Shown: positions 38,036 to 45,272 of the stretch, piece after piece
Layout: every line of letters begins with the position of its first letter
Position numbering within the stretch: position 1 is the first letter of the stretch
Source: Rhodoblastus sp963804045
GTDB taxonomy: Bacteria; Pseudomonadota; Alphaproteobacteria; Rhizobiales; Beijerinckiaceae
Length of the DNA stretch: 64,000 nucleotides
NCBI GenBank assembly: GCA_963804045.1
Contig: CAWDOR010000008.1
Coordinates: 1-64,000 of the forward strand
Direction of reading: 5' to 3'
Notes under the pieces: model-generated
Seen by the model: only the letters and a program-made list of their open reading frames with translations
Database searches by the model: none
What the model was told of the DNA's origin: nothing
Program-made: the position numbers and the translations under genes

Positions 38036-39082
38036 ATGACCGAAAAAAGCCCGCGCAATTTCTTCAAGCCGCTCGCCATTGGCGCGCCGGAGCCTTTTCG
38101 CGAATTGCCGGTGCGCGTCGAGCGCATGATCCATTTCATCCCGCCGCATCTGGAAAAGGTGCGCGCCAAGATCGGCGAGATCATCCCGACGGTCGATGTC
38201 ATCCTCGGCAATCTCGAGGACGCCATTCCCGCCGACGCCAAGGAAGCCGCGCGCAAAGGTTTTATTGAACTGGCGAGCGCCCATGATTTCGGCTCCACCG
38301 GCCTGTGGACCCGGGTGAACTGCCTGAACTCGCCCTGGCTGCTCGACGATGTCAGCGAAATCGTCGCCGCTGTGGGCGACAAGCTGGACGTGATCATGCT
38401 GCCCAAGGTCGAGGGCCCCTGGGACATTCACTATCTCGACCAATTGCTGGCCCAGCTCGAAGCCCGCCATGGCGTGAAAAAGCCGATCATGATCCACGCC
38501 ATTCTGGAAACCGCCGAAGGCGTGAAAAATGTCGAGAGCATCGCGCTGGCCTCGCCGCGCATGCATGGCATGAGCCTCGGCCCGGCCGATCTCGCGGCTT
38601 CGCGCGCGATGAAAACCACCCGCGTCGGCGGCGGCCATCCCGAATACAAGGTGCTGGCCGACGCCGAAGGCGACACGCCGCGCGTCAGCTATCAGCAGGA
38701 CCTCTGGCATTACACCGTGGCCAAAATGGTCGACGCCTGCCAGAGCGCCGGCATCAAGTCTTTCTACGGCCCCTTCGGCGACATCGCCGATCTCGCCGCT
38801 TGCGAAGTGCAGTTCCGCAACGCCTTCCTGATGGGCTGCGCCGGCGCCTGGTCGCTGCATCCCAATCAGGTCGCCATCGCCAAGCGCGTGTTTTCGCCCG
38901 ACCCCAAGGAAGTGGCCTTCGCCAAGAAAATCCTCGAAGCCATGCCCGACGGCTCCGGCGTCGCCATGATCGACGGCAAGATGCAGGACGACGCCACCTG
39001 GAAACAGGCCAAGGTCATGGTGGACTGCGCCAAGCAGGTCGCCGCCAAGGACCCGGAATTCGCCGCCGCCTACGGGTTTTAA
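38036..39082 (+). CDS. mclA: L-malyl-CoA/beta-methylmalyl-CoA lyase (HpcH/HpaI family)
   Basis: It cleaves malyl-CoA to glyoxylate and acetyl-CoA, and methylmalyl-CoA to glyoxylate and propionyl-CoA, in the serine cycle or the ethylmalonyl-CoA pathway. The 348-residue protein has the family marks DVILGNLEDAIPADAKEAAR near residue 55, VIMLPKVEG near 120, IHAILETAEGVKNVESIA near 155, and SLGPADLAASR. GGAG lies 8 nt before the ATG at 38036. Other serine-cycle genes are not adjacent, so the pathway cannot be decided here. Methylmalonyl-CoA epimerase at 6597 would fit the same propionyl-CoA route. Confidence 0.88.
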   Translation: MTEKSPRNFFKPLAIGAPEPFRELPVRVERMIHFIPPHLEKVRAKIGEIIPTVDVILGNLEDAIPADAKEAARKGFIELASAHDFGSTGLWTRVNCLNSPWLLDDVSEIVAAVGDKLDVIMLPKVEGPWDIHYLDQLLAQLEARHGVKKPIMIHAILETAEGVKNVESIALASPRMHGMSLGPADLAASRAMKTTRVGGGHPEYKVLADAEGDTPRVSYQQDLWHYTVAKMVDACQSAGIKSFYGPFGDIADLAACEVQFRNAFLMGCAGAWSLHPNQVAIAKRVFSPDPKEVAFAKKILEAMPDGSGVAMIDGKMQDDATWKQAKVMVDCAKQVAAKDPEFAAAYGF

Positions 39083-39092
39083 GCGACAAAAC

Positions 39093-39803
39093 CTAGCTCT
39101 TCTTGGAGGCGGCCTTCTTCCTGGAGGCCGCCTTTTTCTTTTTCTTCGCCTTCAGCTCGGCCTCAGCGTCGGCGATCAGCGCCGCGCGGTTGGGCGTGGG
39201 CTTGCCGACCCGCTTCAGCCGGTTGTGGTCTCTGTGCTCGAAAAGCGCTTCCTGGCCGCGAAGCTTGAGAAAAGTGGTCTGGTCATAGGACCAGGTCCCG
39301 TCCTCATGCTTGGTCACCTTGATGCGGAATTCCTCTGTGCGAAAGGCGTGTTCGAGGAAGGGGTTCGAGCAAATGCCATTGACGGTCTCGCCGCGCTTGG
39401 CCACCAGCTCGAATGTTTTCGCGTCGGCGCTGGCCTTGCCGACGGCCAAGGCGGTCTGTCCGCGCGGGATGGTCAGGGTGAGCATAACGGTCTCGGTGGC
39501 CGGCTCCCACAGCCAATAGCCGACCTGATCGTGAAAGGCCCCGTCCTCGCCGCGCTTGAGCACCTGCTGGTGGTAGCGCAACCCGTAAAAAAATTGCGGA
39601 CCATTGGATTGCGGATCGATCGGCTGCAACTCGACATGATCGGTGAAGACGCTGGTCTCAGGCCCCTCCGCCTTGGGCGCGACATCCTCGCCGCGCCGGC
39701 CGCGCCACAGGCCGGCCATGCCGCTCAGCGGCCCGAGATGGTCGAGCGTATGCGGGTCGATAGCGTCGTTTTCGGTGAAAATGTCTTTTGGAAACTTACT
39801 CAT
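39093..39803 (-). CDS. Nitrobindin-like heme-binding beta-barrel protein
   Basis: A 236-residue protein of the DUF1794/nitrobindin class: LGPLSGMAGLWRGRRGEDVAP opens the barrel, DQVGYWLWEPATETVMLTLTIPRGQ forms its centre, and ATETVML is the usual core strand. Family members bind heme b in a calycin barrel. The last 25 residues are almost all Lys, Ala and Ser (KAKKKKKAASRKKAASKK), like a histone H1-type tail, unusual for the family and perhaps nucleic-acid binding. The start at 39803 (MSKFPKD) has GAGG upstream. It is convergent with mclA. Confidence 0.82.
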   Translation of the reverse strand: MSKFPKDIFTENDAIDPHTLDHLGPLSGMAGLWRGRRGEDVAPKAEGPETSVFTDHVELQPIDPQSNGPQFFYGLRYHQQVLKRGEDGAFHDQVGYWLWEPATETVMLTLTIPRGQTALAVGKASADAKTFELVAKRGETVNGICSNPFLEHAFRTEEFRIKVTKHEDGTWSYDQTTFLKLRGQEALFEHRDHNRLKRVGKPTPNRAALIADAEAELKAKKKKKAASRKKAASKKS

Positions 39804-39944
39804 ATCCGCCTCGCCGGCCGCAGTTTCAGCCAAGCGGAGACTAGCCCCGGCGCCAGCGCACGGCAAGCGCGGCGAAGCTCCCGGCTCGGATCGCAAAAAA
39901 GCGCGTGATCGTCACCGGGCGAAGGACGTTTTGGGATGAGAAAA

Positions 39945-40019
<75 letters not shown>

Positions 40020-40037
40020 GCGGGCTCTCTGCTAAAG

Positions 40038-40079
40038 CATATTCCCGAAAAGTTGAAGGGTTTTCGAAAAAGAATGTGC
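40038..40079. repeat. Degenerate hairpin of the CCGAAAAG family
   Basis: GCATATTC and GAATGTGC arms enclose CCCGAAAAGTT...TTTTCGAA. It resembles the twin hairpins at 61995-62096 in core and outer arms, but the stem has decayed. It sits between rlmB and tRNA-Thr. Confidence 0.55.
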
Positions 40080-40121
40080 TTGGCCGAACGGCGCGCGCTG
40101 GGGCGGCAACCGGCGGCAAAA

Positions 40122-41024
40122 TCAGCCTTTCGCCTTCAACGCGGCGCGCGCCAGAGACAGCGCCACGGCGCAGGCGTTGGAGACGTTCAGGCTCTTGATC
40201 GCGCCGGGCATGTCGAGCCGCGCCAGCACGTCGCATTTCTCCCGGCTGAGCCGGCGCAGGCCCTTGCCCTCGGCCCCGAGGACCAGAACCACCGGCGCCT
40301 GGAGCACCGTGTCCTCCAGGCTCGCCGGCCCTTCCGAATCGAGACCGACGCGCAAAAATCCGGCCTCGCCGAGCTGGTCGAGGGCGCGGGCGAGATTGAC
40401 CACTTCGATCAAGGGAACATGTTCGAGTCCGCCGGACGCCGTCTTGGCGAGCACGCCGGAAAAATCCGGGGCGTTGCGCTCGGTGACAACAACCGCGTCC
40501 ACGGCGAAGGCCGCGGCGCTGCGCAGGATCGCGCCGACATTATGAGGATCGGTGATCTGGTCCAGCGCCAGCACCAGCCCGGATTTGACTTCGATATCGG
40601 CGATGTCGAGCGCCGGCAGGGGGCGCGCCTCCAGCATCGCGCCCTGATGCACGCAATCGCGGCCGAGCCGCGCGTCGAGGGCCTCCGGCGGGACAATATG
40701 GACGGCGACTCCCGAGGCGGCGATCTCCTCGCCGAGCTTTTCGGCGGCGGCGGGGCTGGCGAACAGGTCGAGGCATTTGCGCCTTTTGGCGCGCAAGGCC
40801 TCGCGCACGGCGTGATAGCCGTGGAGCACCGCCAGTTCGGCGGAGGGGCGGCGGAAGGCGGGCGCGTCGCCGCTGACGGCGGGGCGCGGCGAAGCCTGCG
40901 GCCTGTCGCGCCCGGACCTGCCGTGCTCGGGCCTGTCGCGCATCGGGCCAGATGGCCGCCGGTCCTTGTCCCTGGGCTGAAAATTCTTGCCGCCGGCCAC
41001 TGGCGGTTTCCCGGATTTTTTCAT
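40122..41024 (-). CDS. rlmB: 23S rRNA (guanosine-2'-O-)-methyltransferase RlmB
   Basis: A SpoU/TrmH-family trefoil-knot methyltransferase that acts on G2251 of 23S rRNA. The 300-residue protein has an L30e-like substrate-binding domain (about 68-135) and the three SpoU motifs: LDQITDPHNVGAILRSA, LVLGAEGKGLRRLSREKCD and IPMPG-like LDMPGAIKSLNVSNACAVAL. The first 60 residues form a disordered basic, Pro-rich extension absent from the Escherichia coli enzyme. It stands alone before tRNA-Thr. Confidence 0.9.
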   Translation of the reverse strand: MKKSGKPPVAGGKNFQPRDKDRRPSGPMRDRPEHGRSGRDRPQASPRPAVSGDAPAFRRPSAELAVLHGYHAVREALRAKRRKCLDLFASPAAAEKLGEEIAASGVAVHIVPPEALDARLGRDCVHQGAMLEARPLPALDIADIEVKSGLVLALDQITDPHNVGAILRSAAAFAVDAVVVTERNAPDFSGVLAKTASGGLEHVPLIEVVNLARALDQLGEAGFLRVGLDSEGPASLEDTVLQAPVVLVLGAEGKGLRRLSREKCDVLARLDMPGAIKSLNVSNACAVALSLARAALKAKG

Positions 41025-41227
41025 GCCGCTGTCCTGTCATGGCGAGGCGTTTTTGTCCACGCGCCCGGCAGCTTTTTAGCAGTTGACATAAATCCGCGAT
41101 ATGCGCATAAGGCCCCCCACGAAACGGCCCCGGCTCACGGGGCTTTTTCGTCACCGGCGCAAGCCGGCGCGCCGGGCTCGCTCGGCGATGCTGTCTTAGG
41201 TCGGCGATGCCGGCTTATGTCGGCGAT

Positions 41228-41312
41228 GGGAGAGTGTCCCGAGCGGCAAAGGGGGGGGACTGTAAATCCCCTGGCTATGCCTTCGTAGGTTCGAGTCCTA
41301 CCTCTCCCACCA
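41228..41312 (+). tRNA. tRNA-Tyr (GTA)
   Basis: Acceptor GGGAGAG pairs with CTCTCCC; the anticodon stem GGGGA/TCCCC surrounds CTGTAAA (anticodon GTA); a class II variable arm, T-arm GTAGGTTCGAGTCCTAC and an encoded CCA follow. The run of nine consecutive G before the anticodon loop could hide an indel but the fold is sound. Confidence 0.95.
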
Positions 41313-41363
41313 TTTCCCTCCACGATAAAAATTCAGCGCTCAGGCCATGCCTTGCGCGCGCGC

Positions 41364-41669
41364 TCACGCCACGGCGAGGCGTTCCGCCAATTCGGTCACA
41401 TCGTCCCAGTTCAAATGCCGGAGTCCTGCGGCCGTCGCCACTTGAAGTCCGTCCTGGGCGACGGCGGCGGAAAACTCGATGTCGGCTCCGACCGGGCTCA
41501 GATAAATGGCGTCGTTGCGTCGCCAGTCATGGGCGAGGGCGGTGAAGGCGCGCGACAGGGTCCGGCCCTCCTCGAGGGTCAGATCGAAATAGATTTGCTC
41601 GCTCAGCATCATCCGCAACATTGGCCCGAGCATCCGATGCGATATGCGTTTGACGAGGGGATAGCTCAT
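41364..41669 (-). CDS. Hypothetical protein
   Basis: A 101-residue soluble protein; helical N-terminus (LVKRISHRMLGPMLRMM) with mixed C-terminal half (DAIYLSPVGADIEFSA, then an acidic helix TELAERLAVA). I do not recognise the family. The ATG at 41669 has GGGAG 10 nt upstream. It lies 58 nt after another unknown gene on the same strand, so the two are likely one operon, divergent from the copper locus. Confidence 0.6.
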   Translation of the reverse strand: MSYPLVKRISHRMLGPMLRMMLSEQIYFDLTLEEGRTLSRAFTALAHDWRRNDAIYLSPVGADIEFSAAVAQDGLQVATAAGLRHLNWDDVTELAERLAVA

Positions 41670-41727
41670 GGCGCTTCGCTCCCTTGGGTCTCGCCTCGGC
41701 GTGACAAAGGCCAGGCCGAGGCCGCGC

Positions 41728-42192
41728 TCAAAGCGCCCGGACCTGTTCCGGCCTGGCGATGAACTCCAGGCGGTCGGCTTGATCGAAATCCGCGATGGAC
41801 ACATCGAAGACAAAGCGGTTCGCGTACCAGAAATTGGCGTAGGGCAGGAACATCCCGCTCGACGCCAGCGTGGCCAATCGCCGAGCGCCGGCGAAGAGAA
41901 TGGCTTCGAAGCCGCCCGCGCCGGCCGGCGCCGCCGTATTGTCGCCGAAAACCTCGAACTGGATGAAAAATTTGGCGGAAGGGACGCCGGCCTCGGCCGT
42001 CTTGATCCCTATCGCGCGAATATCCTGAAAGCGGCGACCGATGGCGCCGTCGGCCAAATGCTGCGCATGCTCATGCGCGCGCGCCTTTTTGACCACGGCG
42101 TCATCGGTCAAAGGTGCGCCTAAATCGGCCAGGCCGGTTGGTTTGGCCACAGCCAAAGCCAGGGGGACTCGGCTTTCCTGAAGTAAAGGCAA
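41728..42192 (-). CDS. Hypothetical protein with TTG start
   Basis: A 154-residue protein without a signal peptide, with an N-terminal Ala/Leu-rich part and a C-terminal part rich in aromatic residues (MFLPYANFWYANRFVFDVSIADF). I do not recognise the family. The TTG start at 42192 is chosen because AGGAG lies 7 nt upstream; no ATG near the start has such support. Its promoter shares the 162-nt divergent gap with the first DUF2946-like gene, which suggests a tie to the copper locus without proving it. Confidence 0.6.
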   Translation of the reverse strand: MPLLQESRVPLALAVAKPTGLADLGAPLTDDAVVKKARAHEHAQHLADGAIGRRFQDIRAIGIKTAEAGVPSAKFFIQFEVFGDNTAAPAGAGGFEAILFAGARRLATLASSGMFLPYANFWYANRFVFDVSIADFDQADRLEFIARPEQVRAL

Positions 42193-42341
42193 GATCGGCT
42201 CCTGTCATTTTCCATGTTGGAAACCCGACCAAAGCGCGGGTCCGACCGGCGTTACGCATTTTGCGCGCCAAATCACCACGCTCCGAAGGCGGGCGCCGAC
42301 TGAATTGACTCAGGACAATTGACAAGCGCCGCGGGAAGCGG

Positions 42342-42355
42342 TTGACATTGGTCAA
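42342..42355. promoter_or_regulatory. FixK/FNR-type dyad TTGAC-N4-GTCAA (box 1)
   Basis: A perfect palindrome, TTGACATTGGTCAA, at the start of the first DUF2946 gene. It matches the Bradyrhizobium FixK2 consensus TTG(A/C)-N6-(T/G)CAA. It overlaps the ATG at 42355, so binding there would repress this gene, or it may act on the divergent gene. A Crp/Fnr regulator is encoded 500 nt downstream. Confidence 0.6.
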
Positions 42356-42738
42356 TGATGGAGCTTTTGCGCAAATCTCGAGGGAAGGCGCTGGTCGCGG
42401 CACTTTACGCCGTGGCCATGCTGGCGCTCGGCTTCGCCCATCATCAGCGCGCCGCCGTTTCGCCCGGCGCGGAACTGGCGGCGCTGGTCCTTCAGGACGG
42501 CGGCCAGATTCCGCTCTGCGCGTCCGGCGAAAATGGCTCCGGCGCGCCCACATCCGGCCACGCCCAAGCGATCTGCGACGCCTGCCTGCTGACCGCCGCG
42601 CCTGGCGCTCCGGCCGCGCCGCCCGTGGTCTGCGCGCCCGCGCGGCTTTCGGCCCGGCTGGCGATCGTCGCCCAGCCGACCTCCGCCGCGAAAGCCTTTG
42701 TTCACGCGCCGCAGTCGCGCGGTCCTCCCCAGGCCTGA
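42355..42738 (+). CDS. DUF2946-like small exported protein (copy 1)
   Basis: A 127-residue protein with a signal peptide (basic RKSRGK, then ALVAALYAVAMLALGFA) and the H-x-x-x-x-C-D-x-C motif HAQAICDACLL near residue 69. It ends in a Pro-rich SRGPPQA. The motif and the RAPP-like end match the DUF2946 family, whose genes commonly lie beside TonB-dependent copper receptors and may bind copper. Two ATGs (42355, 42358) compete as starts; neither has a ribosome site, and the dyad box overlaps them. Confidence 0.75.
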   Translation: MMELLRKSRGKALVAALYAVAMLALGFAHHQRAAVSPGAELAALVLQDGGQIPLCASGENGSGAPTSGHAQAICDACLLTAAPGAPAAPPVVCAPARLSARLAIVAQPTSAAKAFVHAPQSRGPPQA

Positions 42739-42860
42739 GTCTTTCAAGAGCCCGCCTTTTTTCGCACAGGCGAAAAGACAATGGCGCCGAGGCTCGTCTC
42801 CAGGCCGTTCGCCCGACCCATGCGCCGGGCGTCATTCCCCAGAATTGCAAAGGTTTCGTC

Positions 42861-43517
42861 ATGGAAGCCATTTTTCCGCCACTCGGCGCCTGCCAGCCAG
42901 TCGCGGCTGCGCTCGCGCCTGTCCTCCCGCCGCGCCGCCTCGCCAAACTCTTGCGGCCCGCGCCGCTCTCCCTGAGCGCCCATGAATATTTGTTCGTCGA
43001 AGGCGACGTCGCCCGCCAGGCGTTTGTCGTCGAAAGCGGAGCCGTCATGGTGCTGCGCGGCCTCCCCGACGGCCGCCGGCAAATTCTCGACATCGCCGGT
43101 CCCGGTCGCATTGTCGGCCTGGCCGGCGAAAGCCGCCACGATTGCTCGGCCATCGCCTTGCAGCCATCGACCGCGAGAGCGCTGGAGTCCTCCCCTTCGG
43201 CGGATGTCATGCTCGCCGAAATCCACAGGCTGCGCGATCTGGCCACACTGCTCGGCCGCAAGACGGCGCAGGAACGGCTCGCGAGTTTCCTGCTGGAAAT
43301 GATGGGCGAGGCTTTCGATCTGTCGAAACGGCTCGACTTTCCCGTGAATCGGCAGGAGATCGCCGATTATCTCGGTCTGGCCCTGGAAACCGTGTGCCGC
43401 AATTTCGTCGCGCTGAGGAAACGCGGCCTGATCGCCCCGGCCAGCCGCGAAAGCGTGTTCATCCGCGACGTCGCGGGCCTGCGGCGCATCGCCAGCGGCG
43501 CGCAAGCCGCCGCCTGA
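42861..43517 (+). CDS. Crp/Fnr-family transcriptional regulator (FixK-like)
   Basis: A 218-residue DNA-binding protein with a cyclic-nucleotide-type beta-roll (about 38-120), a dimer helix (LRDLATLLGRKTAQERLASFLLEM) and a C-terminal winged helix; the recognition helix LALETVCRNFVAL has the FNR-type E-x-x-x-R spacing. The N-terminal Cys cluster of FNR is absent (one Cys near residue 11), so it is unlikely to carry an oxygen-sensing [4Fe-4S] cluster. AAAGG lies 7 nt before the ATG. It is the obvious candidate to bind the three dyads in this locus. Confidence 0.85.
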   Translation: MEAIFPPLGACQPVAAALAPVLPPRRLAKLLRPAPLSLSAHEYLFVEGDVARQAFVVESGAVMVLRGLPDGRRQILDIAGPGRIVGLAGESRHDCSAIALQPSTARALESSPSADVMLAEIHRLRDLATLLGRKTAQERLASFLLEMMGEAFDLSKRLDFPVNRQEIADYLGLALETVCRNFVALRKRGLIAPASRESVFIRDVAGLRRIASGAQAAA

Positions 43518-43546
43518 GAACCGCCGACAAACAAGAGGAGCCTCCG

Positions 43547-44005
43547 ATGAAACGTCTCGCTGTCCTGGCGCTGGCGTTGGGCCTTTCCGGCCCTGTTCTG
43601 GCGCATGAATACAAGATCGGCGATCTCGTCGTTCATCATCCCTGGGCCAACCCCACGCCCAAGGGCGCCGATGTCGGCGCGGGCTATCTGGCGATCGACA
43701 ATGCCGGCAAGAGCGCGGACCGGTTGATCGCCGCCACGGCGGAAAACGCCGCTCGCGTCGAAATCCATGAAATGTCCATGGCCGACGGCGTGATGAAAAT
43801 GCGCGAATTGCCTACGGGATTGGAGATTCCCGCCGGAGGCGAGGTCGAGCTGAAGCCGGGCTCCTATCATCTGATGCTGCTGGGCCTGAAACAGCCGATC
43901 GTCGCCGGCGTCCGCTTCAAGGGGACGCTGACTTTCGAACACGCCGGCAAGACCGAGGTCGAATTCGCCACGGAAGCCGAGGGACATGCCCGTCACGATC
44001 GCTGA
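43547..44005 (+). CDS. PCuAC-type periplasmic copper chaperone
   Basis: A 152-residue exported protein (signal peptide 1-19, VLA-H). It has the PCuAC copper site H-x-M...M...H-x-M: H74, M76, M83 or M85, then H108 and M110 (SYHLMLLGL). PCuAC proteins bind Cu(I) and deliver it to cytochrome oxidase, often with SCO. AGAGGAG precedes the ATG, and the gene overlaps the SCO gene by 20 nt, so the pair is translationally linked. The N-terminal HEYKIGDLVVHHPWANPTP is typical of the family. Confidence 0.92.
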   Translation: MKRLAVLALALGLSGPVLAHEYKIGDLVVHHPWANPTPKGADVGAGYLAIDNAGKSADRLIAATAENAARVEIHEMSMADGVMKMRELPTGLEIPAGGEVELKPGSYHLMLLGLKQPIVAGVRFKGTLTFEHAGKTEVEFATEAEGHARHDR

Positions 44006-44618
44006 CCAGACTGGCGCGCCGGCAAAAGCGGCGCGCCGCCGCGCCGCCTTTTCGCTCGCCAGTCTGGCTGGCCTGTCATTTGTCGTGCTGTTCGGAGTCT
44101 GGCTGCTGGTCGCCGCCGGTCCGCCGCCCTCGGCGCAAGCGCCCGCACCGGGTTTCAGCCTCCACGGGCTCGACGGCGGCCGAGTCGAGCTCGCCTCATT
44201 ACGTGGACGACCGTTCGCCATGTTCTTCGGCTTCACCAATTGTCCGGTGGTCTGTCCGACGACCATGCGCGAAATTTCGGATTGGCTGGCCGACCTCGGC
44301 GAAGAGGGCCGGGATTTCCGCGTCTATTTCGTCACCCTCGACCCCGCGCGCGACACGCCGGAAAAGTTGAGGGACTATCTCGGCTATTTCTCGCCCCGGC
44401 TGGTCGGGCTGACGGGCAGCGACGCGGAGGTCGCCGCCGCCGCGAAAACGCTTGCGGTCTATTACCGCAAGATCCCCACCAGCAGCGGCTATACGCTGGA
44501 GCATAGCGCGCTGATCTATCTGTTCGACGCCCAGGGTTTTATGCGCGGACAACTTGTCTATGGCGGCGATCGCGGCGCGGCGCTGGTCAAATTGCGGGCG
44601 CTGATCGGCGGCAAATGA
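43986..44618 (+). CDS. SCO1/SenC-family copper metallochaperone
   Basis: A 210-residue thioredoxin-fold protein tethered by one N-terminal membrane segment (residues 27-45). The Cu site is C86-x-x-x-C90 (NCPVVCPT) plus H173 (TLEHSALIYL). SCO proteins help insert Cu into the CuA or CuB site of oxidases and related enzymes. It overlaps the PCuAC gene and is preceded by GAGGGAC. Confidence 0.94.
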   Translation: MPVTIADQTGAPAKAARRRAAFSLASLAGLSFVVLFGVWLLVAAGPPPSAQAPAPGFSLHGLDGGRVELASLRGRPFAMFFGFTNCPVVCPTTMREISDWLADLGEEGRDFRVYFVTLDPARDTPEKLRDYLGYFSPRLVGLTGSDAEVAAAAKTLAVYYRKIPTSSGYTLEHSALIYLFDAQGFMRGQLVYGGDRGAALVKLRALIGGK

Positions 44619-44699
44619 TCGCACGCCCGGGTCAGCGGCCGCCGGCGGCTGACGCAAATTTGTCACAGCCGATGAGATTTTTCCCGGCCGTGCGGCTCA

Positions 44700-44713
44700 T
44701 TGACTTTTGGCAA
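44700..44713. promoter_or_regulatory. FixK/FNR-type dyad TTGAC-N4-GGCAA (box 2)
   Basis: TTGACTTTTGGCAA lies 53 nt before the GTG start of the second DUF2946 gene. It fits TTG(A/C)-N6-(T/G)CAA and differs at one base from a perfect palindrome. The same left half stands before the other two DUF2946 genes. Confidence 0.5.
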
Positions 44714-44766
44714 GGACATGCGCCGAGACGCCTGTTAACCGCTTGTTCACAATTGGAGGCTTTGTC

Positions 44767-45156
44767 GTGGCTTGGCGTCGGACCCTCGCGGTCCCCTTGG
44801 TCTTTCTTCTGGCTCTGCTGGCGCAGCTCTACGCGCCGGTCGGGTCGAGTCTGGCCATCGGTCGGGCGCAAACTGGCGCCGCAACCGCCGCAGGGTCCTG
44901 CGCGTTTCATGCGCAAGCCCATGCGAACACAGCGCGGAACGGAACTCAAAAAAACGCGCCGCATTCGCCCGGCGCCTGTTGCGATCTCTGCGAATTCGTG
45001 TTTTCCGGCGCGGCGGCGGTCGCTTTCGACACGCCGAAGCTCGAATTTCATCCGGCGCCGGCGCGGCCGGTGGTCTGGACTTCGGCCCCGTCTCGGCTCG
45101 CGCCCGCCTTGCGCCTGGAAACGGCCCAGGCCCGCGCCCCTCCTGCTGCCGGCTGA
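44767..45156 (+). CDS. DUF2946-like small exported protein (copy 2)
   Basis: The 129-residue protein starts at a GTG with TTGGAGGC 7 nt upstream. Its signal peptide is WRRTLAVPLVFLLALLAQLYA; the metal-type motif HSPGACCDLCEF lies near residue 75; the end is Ala/Pro-rich (ARAPPAAG). It shares this plan with the genes at 42355 and 50090. It is 116 nt before the first copper receptor. Confidence 0.75.
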   Translation: MAWRRTLAVPLVFLLALLAQLYAPVGSSLAIGRAQTGAATAAGSCAFHAQAHANTARNGTQKNAPHSPGACCDLCEFVFSGAAAVAFDTPKLEFHPAPARPVVWTSAPSRLAPALRLETAQARAPPAAG

Positions 45157-45272
45157 CTTCCGCGCCTGCCAAGCTAAAGCTGGCGCAACGGCATGAGTCC
45201 GCCACGAAGTTTCGGCCCGCGCGTCAAAAACGCGCCGCCGTCCCGGAATCCCGAGTTTGAAAGTCCAAGATC

